Shown here: positions 11,401-20,335 of the stretch, one piece after another | Numbering within the stretch: the first letter of the stretch is position 1 | Layout: every line of letters begins with the position of its first letter | NCBI GenBank assembly: GCA_963565915.1 | Contig: OY751489.1 | Span: 1,922,001-1,986,000 of the forward strand | Length of the DNA: 64,000 bases | Direction: 5' to 3' | Source of the DNA: Entoloma clypeatum | Lineage: Eukaryota; Basidiomycota; Agaricomycetes; Agaricales; Entolomataceae | Position numbers and translations under genes: made by a program | Notes under the pieces: generated by a model | What the model was told of the DNA's origin: nothing | Seen by the model: only the letters and a program-made list of their open reading frames with translations | Database searches by the model: none

Positions 11401-13645
11401 TAAACCAGATCTTTCCCATCTTCGCGCATGGGGGTGTCGGTGTTGGGCCTTCATACCTCCGGAGAAGCGAACCCCTGGTAGTCCGCGACGTTTCGAGGCT
11501 ATTTTCCTTGGCTACGAGGAGAACAGGATAGGTTGGCGCATCCGGGCTACTGGTGATGGCTCCTACCACTTTGCCAGGGATGTCATCTTCGACGAGAACG
11601 ACCGTGGAATGCTGAGACGCTCACCATTGGTACGTAACCCTGCTCCTACATTGTCCATCCCGCCATTACCTCGCCCAACGCGTACTCGTATCGCCCCTCC
11701 CTCAATACCAGAGACCATCCAGGAACGCAATGCTCGCCGGCCGCCTGAAACCCGCCTGGTTCCTGGGGGTGACATCCCTACTCATGGGGGTGCTGCTCTT
11801 CCGATTCCAGTATCACCTACCGACCCACTCCGAACAGCACATGATGAATTCCTCGCCCTACTCGCCTCAGCCTCCACGTCGGCTGATACCTACGACGATA
11901 CATATGCACTTGAGCTCTCCACCATTATCGAACAACAGTGCTACGCCGCTTTCCCGGATCCCACACGCCTACCACGCAAGTTTGATCTGACGAAACCACC
12001 AGATAACTCCCGTGAAGCGTCGGCGCGTCCTGATTCGGCGACCTGGAACTCCGCGATGCACCGAGAATTCGATAGCCTGGTCGAACGTGAGGTATTCGAA
12101 CCGGCGGTTTTACCCCCTGGTCGCAAGGCTATTGGCGTCCGCTGGTGCTACGCATACAAGTACAATCCAGATGGCACTATCATAGTGGGTAAAGAGAAGG
12201 CTCGACTGGTAGCTCTGGGTTTCCTCCAGGGCCTGGAAGACTATGGGAAAACTTACGCGCCAGTTGCTCGTTTGAGTAGCCTCAGGATCGTCCTCGCCTT
12301 CGCTACCAACAAGGGGTGGTTCATCCTTACGTACGACTGCAAGACGGCGTTCCTCAATGCACCGCTGTCACACATCATCTACTGCAAGAACATACCTGGC
12401 TTCGCACTCCCTGGTATGGGACCTGAGCACAATTGCATGCTCGTGAAGCGGGCGATCTACGGACTGCGACAATCATCTCGGGAGTTCTACCTCCTCCTCC
12501 GGTCCATCTTAGAGCAAATCGGGTTCGTACCCTGCGAGATTGATCAGGCGGTTTTCATTGCACGTTACTCATCACCACCACACCCATCCATAACCATGCC
12601 GACCACAGGAGAAGACCTCACGATCATCATGCCGGTCCACGTCGACGACGGTCTTGTGGCCACAAACTCGATGGAGCTCTACGACTGGGTACTGAGGAGG
12701 ATGAACGAGCGCATCGAGGTAATAGACCAAGGTCCTGCCTCACTTTACCTGGGAATTCGGATCACGAGAGACCTTAACGAACGGAAGCTATGGCTATCGC
12801 AACGCCCGTTCATTGTGGACCTACTTACCGCGCACAACTTAATGAATGCCCACACCTCTCCGGTCCCGTTACGACATCCTCTCCATGCATTACCACTGGC
12901 GCCGCCCAATGCTCTACCTGACATCCCGGATGACGAATTGAAGGTCAACTACCAGCGACTGGTTGGGTCCCTCCTTTACCTTGCCATTTGCACGCGCCCG
13001 GACATATCCTATGCAGCGTCAGCTCTTGGTCAGTACAACTCGAACCCCACCCGTGCCCACATGCTAGCGGCCAAGGGAGTCTTACGATACCTACGTGGAA
13101 CCCTCGATTTTGCGCTCGAGTTTAACTTCGACCAGCAACCTGTCGGTCCACGAGATGCCCTGATCCTCCCGACCGACTGTGGATTCTCTGATGCTGATTG
13201 GGCTTCCGACGCCGTAGACCGCCGCAGTATCTCAGGCTACGCGATCTTCCTCTTTGGATCCCTCGTCGACTATTCAGCGAGCAAACAGAAGACTGTCGCA
13301 CTGTCATCCACAGAGGCAGAATACCTCTCACTGGGCGGATGCTTTCGTGCGGCGATGGCCATCCGATCTTTCCTCGACGGTACCAAGTTACCCATACCGC
13401 GCCCTTTCCCCATCTTATGTGACAATCAGAGCGCTATACACCTAGCAGAATCGGATGCCATTAACAATAGAACGAAACACATCGACGTCCGTCACCACTT
13501 CCTTCGTAACCTCGTCAACTCCGGTACCTTCGAGACGTCCTGGGTTTCAACAGTTGACATGGTCGCCGACATCTTCACCAAAGCCTTACCACCAGCATTA
13601 CATGAGAAACACTGTAAATCCCTGGGCCTGGTTCGTCGTTCTTGA
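8447..13645 (+). CDS. Copia Gag-Pol polyprotein
   Basis: An uninterrupted frame of 1732 codons from the first in-frame ATG (8447). Order: Pro/Ser-rich N-terminus (about residues 1-210), Gag core (GDWPRWYAAMIDMV), zinc knuckle CSTCGAVGHLHEHC (about nt 9895), protease (ALDSAASSHI, where DSGA is usual), integrase with LWHRRLGH, a HCVSC finger and catalytic D, D, E (nt 10,730-11,240), reverse transcriptase (VARLSSLRIVLAFA; HVDDGL where YVDD is usual), and RNase H (DADWASD, SSTEAEYLSL, KHIDVRHHF). The integrase-before-RT order defines the Copia class. Gag and Pol are fused in one frame, as in many copia elements. Frame integrity suggests the copy could be active; His in the RT box and Ala in the protease box are oddities to compare with relatives. 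Confidence 0.95.
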   Translation: MAFDAAWPRWSRPASAPIPPSSSDMVFVSPEPTRPAPTTFATTSGPLKFSATHPHPFYDIPPHLRPLHIPQNSPRAPPIPSSYKGKARVSSDESPTIFEPTTYKHPNSPSRPLPRNSPFPRATTSKLPPHVPQVQSTVFPAHIPTNHNPQIASPPSHRASPRIPPSASQIPHHTHQPAHPSPLRSPFQPQTLHQPPLPMNHPLPTNSHSSASKITLPDLSRIPLLSTAGDWPRWYAAMIDMVDNLGLYPHISTNNTLSEPLSEPTYPPTYHNQLTPAEMSAYKDWWRTDGIVRHILVGKLGQGPASMVPPRRDMHGNVTSTARDVFAALSRGYGGGDAAGAGVIKDKIVRFRCGNGHDSVIRFVEAWRTALQRLQGTPWDFTDFDLTRHFVDNLPQDESYREVRKLAYDGFDMCPPLYYHIEFLITKVLTIDVRNRHLHPDPQPQRRSTRPAPTVPTPVPTSTTSMPPTSTSDTVPRTRNMTCSTCGAVGHLHEHCVAPNGGNPNNVKGLSMGRRREHANVALDVDLPISPSPDAQPLPSDTPTTFPSDTVDPVPASPKSDVLFYYPTREPFVIPPSKAYVAAPFLELERTLGPIAFLTITNRYNSALDSAASSHIFRDRRYFWTYHPDQATPVGTANCGVLNTLARGEVRFRAMLGGKEYTIALSDCLHAPDVPINLLSVGSFQEKGIHLHFLPTGTTIEFPLPSGELVPLRAAFLHRLSFLACDFLLPPEPVAPVEPVALMAPSGHIPNTITFVPVAETFHLWHRRLGHASAETTRNILMKDIVKGVTFKGPGGREHCVSCIVGKCPQQPFASHHRRAEHPGELLHMDICGPFPTQSPAGNTYFVSILDSYTHFGFTYPLSKKSQAYEKYLLVESEVERQTGSLVKSVRCDGALEFIKGMLGNHFSSKGISVQQTVPYAHSQNGTAERFIRTLTDGAQTLLADSGLSDTFFMDAVTTTQYLRNRLPSKALPPDVTPYELYKRAKPDLSHLRAWGCRCWAFIPPEKRTPGSPRRFEAIFLGYEENRIGWRIRATGDGSYHFARDVIFDENDRGMLRRSPLVRNPAPTLSIPPLPRPTRTRIAPPSIPETIQERNARRPPETRLVPGGDIPTHGGAALPIPVSPTDPLRTAHDEFLALLASASTSADTYDDTYALELSTIIEQQCYAAFPDPTRLPRKFDLTKPPDNSREASARPDSATWNSAMHREFDSLVEREVFEPAVLPPGRKAIGVRWCYAYKYNPDGTIIVGKEKARLVALGFLQGLEDYGKTYAPVARLSSLRIVLAFATNKGWFILTYDCKTAFLNAPLSHIIYCKNIPGFALPGMGPEHNCMLVKRAIYGLRQSSREFYLLLRSILEQIGFVPCEIDQAVFIARYSSPPHPSITMPTTGEDLTIIMPVHVDDGLVATNSMELYDWVLRRMNERIEVIDQGPASLYLGIRITRDLNERKLWLSQRPFIVDLLTAHNLMNAHTSPVPLRHPLHALPLAPPNALPDIPDDELKVNYQRLVGSLLYLAICTRPDISYAASALGQYNSNPTRAHMLAAKGVLRYLRGTLDFALEFNFDQQPVGPRDALILPTDCGFSDADWASDAVDRRSISGYAIFLFGSLVDYSASKQKTVALSSTEAEYLSLGGCFRAAMAIRSFLDGTKLPIPRPFPILCDNQSAIHLAESDAINNRTKHIDVRHHFLRNLVNSGTFETSWVSTVDMVADIFTKALPPALHEKHCKSLGLVRRS

Positions 13646-13690
13646 CTACCTTACTCATATATTTTCCTCCCTCACGTTCATTCCGTCGCG

Positions 13691-13702
13691 CTGATGGGGG
13701 TG
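13691..13702 (+). promoter_or_regulatory. Polypurine tract of copia element
   Basis: GATGGGGGTG lies directly before the 3' LTR, a typical copia plus-strand primer site. Confidence 0.75.
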
Positions 13703-13972
13703 TGTTGGACATACGTCATATATCATCGCTCTGCCCACGTGATCGCGTCCTCCATATATATATCGACAATCGATACCTTACATCCTCAGTCGTTGTTCTC
13801 TTGGACCCTCTGAGGATGTAAGTGTATTGTTGTCTTCATCCACTCCTCTGTATACTTATATACCACTAGTTACACGGTCCTTACGTGTTCTAGGTATGCA
13901 TTATAGAGTCGTTGTTCTCTTGGACCCTCTGAGGATTTACACGGTCCTTACGTGTTCTAGGTCCCGCTTACA
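13703..13972 (+). repeat. 3' LTR of copia element
   Basis: 270 bp, identical to 8062-8331, followed by the CTTCT target duplication. Confidence 0.95.
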
Positions 13973-14095
13973 CTTCTAGTATATATAGGGTACATACATT
14001 GCATGTATTCCCCAGATCTAGCAATCACCTTGGTATCCGCCTTTGCTACTTAAGCCTCTCTGCCTAAGCATTGCATGGGTTTGTCAATCATAACA

Positions 14096-14274
14096 TCAAT
14101 GAATGCAAAGACAGTCATCCAGTCATGAAGTGTTAGATTCTCACAACACTTGGACTGCGCGGGTCGTGCGGAGGTCTTTGGGCTATTTTTTTTCACGGAT
14201 TTCTTGGGCAAAGCTTTTCGAACGTAAGGCTTTGACTTCTGAGCGCGAGGTTTCCGAGTGGGTTCGTGGGGCAT
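14096..14274 (-). pseudogene. DDE (pogo/CENP-B-like) gene, first coding part
   Basis: From an ATG at 14274 the minus strand reads a Lys/Arg-rich N-terminus, then LTLHDWMTVFAFID, which flows in frame across the TCAAT junction into AHPMMTQGEIVNHFKSK at 7720-7670 when the solo LTR is removed. The LTR therefore landed in an exon. The basic start and helix-turn-helix are usual for this family. Confidence 0.8.
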
Positions 14275-14874
14275 TTTCTAGAGAGGATGGTCCAATTCTA
14301 TTCTCACAGCTGTTCTTTTGAGCTTGCTCACGTTACCATGACCATTTCGTAGTGTATTGGTGGGAGATCATCCAGGGGAACTCTATTTCACCACTGAATG
14401 GCCCAAGAATTGCTGATCTGATATTGCATAAAATGCCTGTTGACCCTATGCATTATGCATTATGCGTTATGCAACAGATTTTCCTGTGCCCCAACATGGT
14501 TCCATGCCAAAGTCGATGCAATATGACATTTATGCATTATGGTGATATGCATTATGAGCTAATCAACTGTATGTTAGAAGGTCTATGTTAGAAGGTTGGC
14601 TGCTTTAAGTTCTCCGGTTAGCATCCCTTATATACCATCTAACCTAAGTACCTTTATCTCCAACTCACCGGCCCCTGTCGCGATTTTCGTTCTGGTTGGT
14701 TGTCAGCTCCATTCTGTATGGCTGTGCCCTCGTTCTTGATGTCATCGCTCACCCGATTCTATTGTCTTCGTATTGGGATGGCCGAACCTTATCAAGACTA
14801 AATGCAGGTCACTGGCAGGGAAATGGATATAAGTATTAGACTACAGTATGAGCTTAGTATGATATCAAACAATT

Positions 14875-14910
<36 letters not shown>

Positions 14911-15542
14911 CCATTTTCGCGTGAACGCGACCAGCAGCCAGTGAAGTGAGAAGAAATGAATCGAAATTTCTAGAAATCGACCATAACAGATATTTTCATT
15001 TTCGTTCGTTCTATTGCTAGGACATGACACCAGCACTTTTCGTTTCCATCGATTTCATCGACTGAAATGAATTCAAATGGATGACAATCATTTTATATTC
15101 AGAATGCCACACATATTCATTTTTCATCCATCCTATCGATAGAAATGGAATTGAATCGATGAAAACGGGGGCGGTTCCTAGTACTGGGCTTCAACTCCCA
15201 ACCAGTTCATGTAGGTTGGCCGAATCACCACGGAACGTATACTCTATCCACATCCAATTGTAGAGACTTTGAAGACCAGGTGCCAGGAGACTTCTTTTGC
15301 GAACATTGGGCGCCTCGATAGAAGGACATGTGCTCAATCTCTTGTGGGTGATTCTGATGCTTTGCTCCGCAGTTCTTGTCATTTCGTGTGAGATCACGCC
15401 TCTTTGAGCCACGTCAAAGCCACTTTTTGACGCTCGCATTCTGTTTAAAATGCTGTTGCTGACACTGAACGTTCCATAGGTCTCACTTTCTGTCACCCAT
15501 AAGTGCGCCCTCCATCGCACGCCCCCTTGGATACATTCTACC
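14275..15542. other. Gene-free stretch with simple repeats and a possible old retroposon
   Basis: No credible coding frame. It holds short repeats (ATGCATT-type units near 14450-14550; a 14-bp TATGTTAGAAGG-type unit twice near 14575) and a 33-base T run at 14878-14910. On the minus strand the T run is an A tail, so the AT-rich block at about 14911-15180 could be the 3' end of a SINE or LINE. I found no target duplication and no clear Pol III boxes. The right end should hold the promoter of the gene at 15543. Confidence 0.45.
14878..14910. repeat. T33 homopolymer
   Basis: Thirty-three consecutive T residues, the longest homopolymer in the window. Its length may be affected by sequencing error. 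Confidence 0.9.
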
Positions 15543-16919
15543 ATGTCTGGATACTATCCTTCTCGTGGCCGCTCCTCGTTTCGTGCCCGTGGCGCGAGCA
15601 GTTACGGAGCCCCCAGGACTCTTCCAGGTGATCGTGACATTATGGATGATTTATCCCCGACACCTTTGCAGACCATCGCCCAAATTTTCCCTCGAGAGAG
15701 CGATTCCGAGGTGAAAATCACGGACCTCGATTATCTTGGCTCCTACAACTGGGCTAACCGTGTCTCGCCGACCATTATTGTCCCAGGTGAAGCTCGGGTT
15801 ATTACACAAGGCGAACCCAATAGTCTAATGATCACTTCTATCTAGGTTCCCCTCCTGAGTGGCGAAACCGACCATTTCCCTATCAGGTGCAGCCAGATAC
15901 GGGAATTTCCTTCAAACACCAGAATGGATACAGATATCCGAAATCAGTGCTTTTACCTCTCTTCATCGCCGTTGATCAGAAAGCCAAAATAGGCGGTGAT
16001 GATACCAACTGGGCATCGCTCGACTTCGTGACAGATCGCAATAATCTTCGCAAATTGCTCCGATGGATTGGTGGAGAAAATACAGTCAATTTTCGCATCG
16101 ACATGCAACTCGCGGGAAAGAAGACGGTGCTCTTTAACAGGTGGGAGAATCGAGACAAGGAAGAAATGTCAGGCTACACATTTGGCTTCAATTTTGAGAA
16201 GGAATCAACGCGCCTCGTGTCCGGTTGCGAAGAAAGTACTGGCCATCACAGAATCGTGAAATATGTAGGGATTTCATTTGGAACATTGCATCTATCTCAA
16301 CGTCACCGTTTAGGATCTGAACGGCCTTCAAATTGTTGTTCGGTTCGAAGTCGACGCTCAAATTGTCACAGAGCCCGTATCTAAGAAGATTGGTACAAAG
16401 GCAAAGCCTCATGATGCCATCGACAATATCATTGGAGCCCTTTCTGGCGTCAACATCGGAGTTGCTACGAAATCTCCTACTACAGTCGTCAAAGGCATGG
16501 GCAACTCAAACATCACCGTCATACATGCTGGCTCTACCGTCCAACAATCTTCCATCCTCGAGCTGACCACACGGTCCCGTAGAAACGCAGAGTCCTTCCA
16601 CTGGCAGGAATCCTACCCACAGCTATTTCTTTCACAAACGCCTCACCATTTCCTTGCCGTCCACGAGCGTGGACGGTTCGTAGAGGTCCAGAAGCGACAG
16701 CTGGAATCTACCGAGCTCAAGCAAGTTGCTGCGGATTTGATCCAAGATGATTTAAAAAAGCTGAGACGCGTTCTGGATGTCATCAAGAAGGTCGCTGTGA
16801 AGCATGGAGAGACGGGACGCCTCAGCCTCGTCTGTAAAGATGGGGAACTGAAAGTATATGAGAGGCTCAACAGAGACAGCTGCTTGCCTGACGGGATTCT
16901 CGAGCGCTTCAATGTTTAG
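15543..16919 (+). CDS. Conserved fungal protein, often mislabelled geranylgeranyl pyrophosphate synthetase
   Basis: Three exons (15543-15786, 15846-16264, 16314-16919) join in phase to 422 aa. The N-terminal 25 residues are rich in Gly, Arg and Ser (YYPSRGRSSFRARG), like an RGG segment. A conserved core follows: LDYLGSYNW, PTIIVPGSPPEW, TDRNNLRKLLRWIGG, GYTFGFNFE, STGHHRIVKY and VVRFEVDA, then a linker and a helical C-terminus. As I recall the family, databases call it geranylgeranyl pyrophosphate synthetase, but no DDxxD motif of a prenyl synthase is present. HH plus spaced acidic residues could suggest nucleic-acid handling, but this is only a guess. Function unknown. Confidence 0.85.
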
Positions 16920-17150
16920 GTCATTGCATACTAGTTCTTCTCCTTGCCATGGATATCAATCTGTTCGTTCTATACTGTCTGTGTCTACTTGTTGGGAATG
17001 CTGGCTGCGCTTGGACATTCGACACCAATGTCCATGGAATGTAATAATGATGCGGTCAATGCTTGTTGAAGGTGATGCTGGGAACATGCAGGTATATATG
17101 GTATGCAGAAAATTGAAGAGTGGTGAGAACAGAATCAAATTGAAAGCTCA

Positions 17151-20002
17151 TCAGTGCTCGCTACCAGTCCCACGAACCCCGACAATGTGACCGATGTTCT
17201 GCTGAAGATCCCAGTCACCACCCCCTTCCGACCCTTCCAAATCCGTATCCACCCACTGTTCCCCCTCTACCTCTTCAACACTTACGCCGTGTTTTGCAGG
17301 GCGTATCAAAGCATCGCGCGCTACACTCTCCCCCCTTTGAGAAGAGTTGGGACCGAACACATCACCGCTGTCCCCTTGCTTGTGACCATGCCCATGCCTC
17401 GAAACCACAGTAGCAGGGCTCGAAAACGCTGCAACGTCGTTTTCTTTTCCTGACAAAGGCGCAGTATTCTCGTTCCGGTGCACTCTTCGAACCTCGTGCA
17501 AATGTGCAATGTGGCCCCACTTCTTTGCACTCTTGTGCCCGGGGCCCGAGCCGCTGAGCGCCTTGGTCATTGCCGCGACGCCGATATGTGAATTTGAACG
17601 GGCTGGTTGAGGCCGATGGACTGAGGTAGGTGTGACAGGTTTTTGATGGTATTGGTGATTTTGCCGCCCACGGAGGGAAGGGGTTCGCGAGCGGGGTTGA
17701 GATCCAGAGACTAGTAGAGGTTGGCGAATATGGGTATCATGCTGCGCGTCCCGTTGTGTGCGCCGTATGTTCATGCCGTTTGGTTCCAAGGGTATGTGTC
17801 TTGAAGATCTCGTGGATTGCTTTTCGGGGAACTCAACTTTAGCGGCTGAGGAATCACATTAGGCAAGTAAAAAAAGAACAAGAGACCCTCCGCTTACCAT
17901 CTGGTTTGGAGCTCATGGGGACTCTGTTGGTACTCCGTTCCCTGCTCCTAAAGCGGTTCGTCCAATCGCTACTGAAGCTGAGATGCCGCCGACTCCACTC
18001 TCTCATTGAATTGTCAATACGGACATGCTCGGTTCTTGACCCCCGCGTCAGGCCCATGAAAATGAGCACAATCATGAGCAAACATAATTGAGCTATGCCA
18101 ATGCGCTTTTCGAGAATGATCTGAGGGTTCCAATGTGAAAAAGACATATACAACAAGTGAAAGGAATCTTTTCTCACTTCATCAGAGAGATATTCAACAC
18201 GGTCCATTAGTTCCTTGTACTCCGTATGCAGTTGTTGTTGCTGCTGCTCCCATTCACGGACTTTACGTTGGTAACCTAAAACATGCCCTCTGGTCTGGTG
18301 ATGCAAGTAGATGAGCGTTCCTCAACCGATTGTGAGTTTGAAAGACTCACAATGCCTTCCAGCCTCCCAACATCTTCCACAAGCCTTTTCAAGGCTTCCC
18401 GGACGCCGTTGTTCTGTTGTTCGACATACCGCGTATATAGCGTATGGTTGGCTTCCAGAGCGGTCAGACGGTTCATGATGGTGCGGTAGATCGACTCCCC
18501 TCCAGTGGTCACAGGGGGTACTATGGGATGAGAAACTGTTGCGGCGGAAACTGCAGACGGTAAAGAAGCCGTGAAAGCAGGCGTATCCTTGGCTGGGACG
18601 GAAGTGGGGGGTACGGCTGTTGAGGTTATACGAGAGGTAGAGGAGTTTTCCACTTGTGATGAAGATGTAGACGAGAAATTGCTTGCATTAGAGGTAGTAG
18701 AAGCAGAAGGGGTTGGACTTGTGAATGATATGATTTGAACCGATGGTGTTGGTGGTGTGGCAATTAAAATCTTTGCAGTCGGTTCACATACGGTGAGATG
18801 AATTGGTGAAGAATGGACAATTGCACGAGCGATCGTTGTTAAGGAAGGAGTGTCATGATGCAGGTCGTTCATAATTTCAACCATCTCTTTTGAACTATCA
18901 CTTGCATTTCGATCCGACAATGGTGAGAATGGGACATTGGTCTCGCTCGGGTCTGACGTTTCAGAGGTGTTTCTTGGAACAGGTGGTTCGGCAGCTACGG
19001 CTGGAGGCGATAGGGTTTCTTTGGATATCTTTGCTGCTCTGCTTTCGGCTTCCCATATGTCCCACTTGAACTGCTCGAGATGCGTCAATCCGTATACCCG
19101 CAAGAGTGATACAGGACAATAGAACTCGTTTCCGTAGTGCGATAGGAAGTCGATACGGATGTACCGGTAGAAGTCACGAAGGTCTCTCGGGGGATGGAAT
19201 GACTGAAAATGGGGAAGCACTTGCATAGAATATGGGGAAAGTTGACAAGACGTACCTGTACTCCACGAACGTTTTTGGCCCTATAAACACCCGCGTTGAT
19301 CCAACCATCGGATTCGTATGTCTTTGCCACACTAACGTTGAAGTCCTTGAATACACCACTGAAGAATTCAAAATTCGCGAGTTGAACGGTGTCGATCATG
19401 ATATCCTCGCAAAGCTCGACAATGACGAAATGCTGCTCTTTGGAATTACAAGGGCTGAGCATATATCTGTCACGCTTGGAGGACAAAATGGAAGATGACG
19501 ACTTGGCAGAACGGTGGGCCAAATGAACCCTAGCCGAGCACTCTGAGCTGGCATAGTTAAACCGGTCAGTCAGCGGCACCCTGAAGTGAGGAGGCATAAA
19601 TTCCGTTGGGGATTTGGGGAGCTCGTCGGTGTGCTGGGGATGATCCTCCACCCCGTTAACGTCCACGGTGATGGATTGGTTCTCAGTACTGCGGTTGTCG
19701 CCCCCAGATGCCGTTCCACTCAAGGCCTCCGCAGAATGGTCAATGGCATCCTTTGCCCTTTCATAATCTTGGAGCTGTCTCTTCTTCCACTCTTCGAACG
19801 ACACCAGCACCTCATCTTCCAACGAGTCTCGCGACGGCGGTGGTTGCAGGCAGCAGATTGGTGGCTTGTGTTCATGGATAGTATGTATTGCAAGTATTCT
19901 GAATAGATTATTGTCCGAGGTGGGGGCTCGTTCGGTGAGAATTCCAGGAGCTGACCACAGGAGAGCCAAGAGAGCCATTGGAAGGAACTGTATTGACACC
20001 AT
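17151..20002 (-). CDS. SUN-domain membrane protein, Slp1/SUCO-like
   Basis: Five exons (20002-19256, 19202-18351, 18294-18178, 18120-17898, 17845-17151) join in phase to 877 aa. A signal peptide (MVSIQFLPMALLALLWS) leads to an acidic, Ser-rich stretch and a SUN-type domain at about 140-310: RFNYASSECSARV, VELCEDIMIDTVQLANFEFFSG, YRYIRIDFLSHYGNEFYCP, VSLLRVYG. Then come a Ser/Thr/Pro-rich linker, a Gln-rich coiled coil (REWEQQQQQ), one membrane helix (IAQLCLLMIVLIFMGL) and a basic tail. In yeast, Slp1 works with Emp65 in the ER to shield soluble proteins from degradation; SUCO is the animal relative. Here the same role is inferred. The 3' end lies 231 bp from the convergent gene. Confidence 0.88.
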
Positions 20003-20335
20003 TTGGGTGGCCCAACGAAGGACTCCTTTTCAAGTTACAGCCTCAGGTAGCACCACGTCAGCGTGTGATTGGAGAAGGCGAGGACACGTCGACAGAGATA
20101 CCTGGAGAATCCACTGCTCCCGCTCAACTCCCGTGAAGGCTGATCGCGTCACATGTCCTTCGAGACGGATTCAATTCTGCCACTGGTCGATAAACTATTA
20201 CAGTTCGCAAAGTCCACAAGGTGACGAATACTATCAATCGAACAAATAGATCTTCACGTATCCTATATCCCAGGCTTGCATGGATCCCAACTCTCAGCTC
20301 TGGCGCATCGACATGAGCAATCGCATGATGGAAGA
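20003..20335. other. Intergenic: promoter of the SUN gene
   Basis: Between two tandem minus-strand genes. No frame here continues either neighbour, and no repeat was seen. It must hold the 3' end signals of the transferase gene and the SUN-gene promoter. Confidence 0.5.

Larger units (their letters stand above)
8062..13972 (+). mobile_element. Ty1/copia retrotransposon, apparently intact and very recent
   Basis: A complete 5911-bp element: 270-bp LTR, one long gag-pol frame, polypurine tract, 270-bp LTR. The LTRs are identical by eye over all 270 bases. The 5-bp target duplication CTTCT lies at 8057-8061 and 13973-13977. It sits inside the solo gypsy LTR, one base or so before that LTR's TATA box. 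Identical LTRs, an open frame and a perfect duplication make it the youngest insertion here. A clear tRNA primer site starting TGG was not found after 8331 (AGGTTATGGG follows), so its primer is uncertain. Confidence 0.95.
7722..14095 (+). mobile_element. Solo gypsy-type LTR (458 bp), split by the copia element
   Basis: The LTR consists of 7722-8061 plus 13978-14095. It begins TGTTATG and ends CATAACA, inverted repeats like those of the gypsy LTR at 6165. It is flanked by a 5-bp duplication, TCAAT, at 7717-7721 and 14096-14100. Removing it with one TCAAT rejoins the DDE gene in frame. TATATATA at about 13979 and the box AGATCTAGCAATCAC at 14014 mirror the gypsy LTR (AGATTTAGCAATCAC at 234), so it is probably a related Tf1-like family. 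Orientation + is set by the TATA box. Confidence 0.85.

Noticed and set aside
14440..14560. CRISPR-like or satellite array of ATGCATT units
   Set aside because: Only a few imperfect short copies without spacers; simple sequence in a eukaryote.
15175..15215. tRNA gene or SINE head near GGCTTCAACTCCC
   Set aside because: No cloverleaf can be drawn around it and no A box at the right spacing.
18276..18350. 75-nt intron in the SUN gene ending at TAG (18276)
   Set aside because: It breaks the reading frame; the 56-nt form ending at CAG (18295) keeps phase and the coiled coil.
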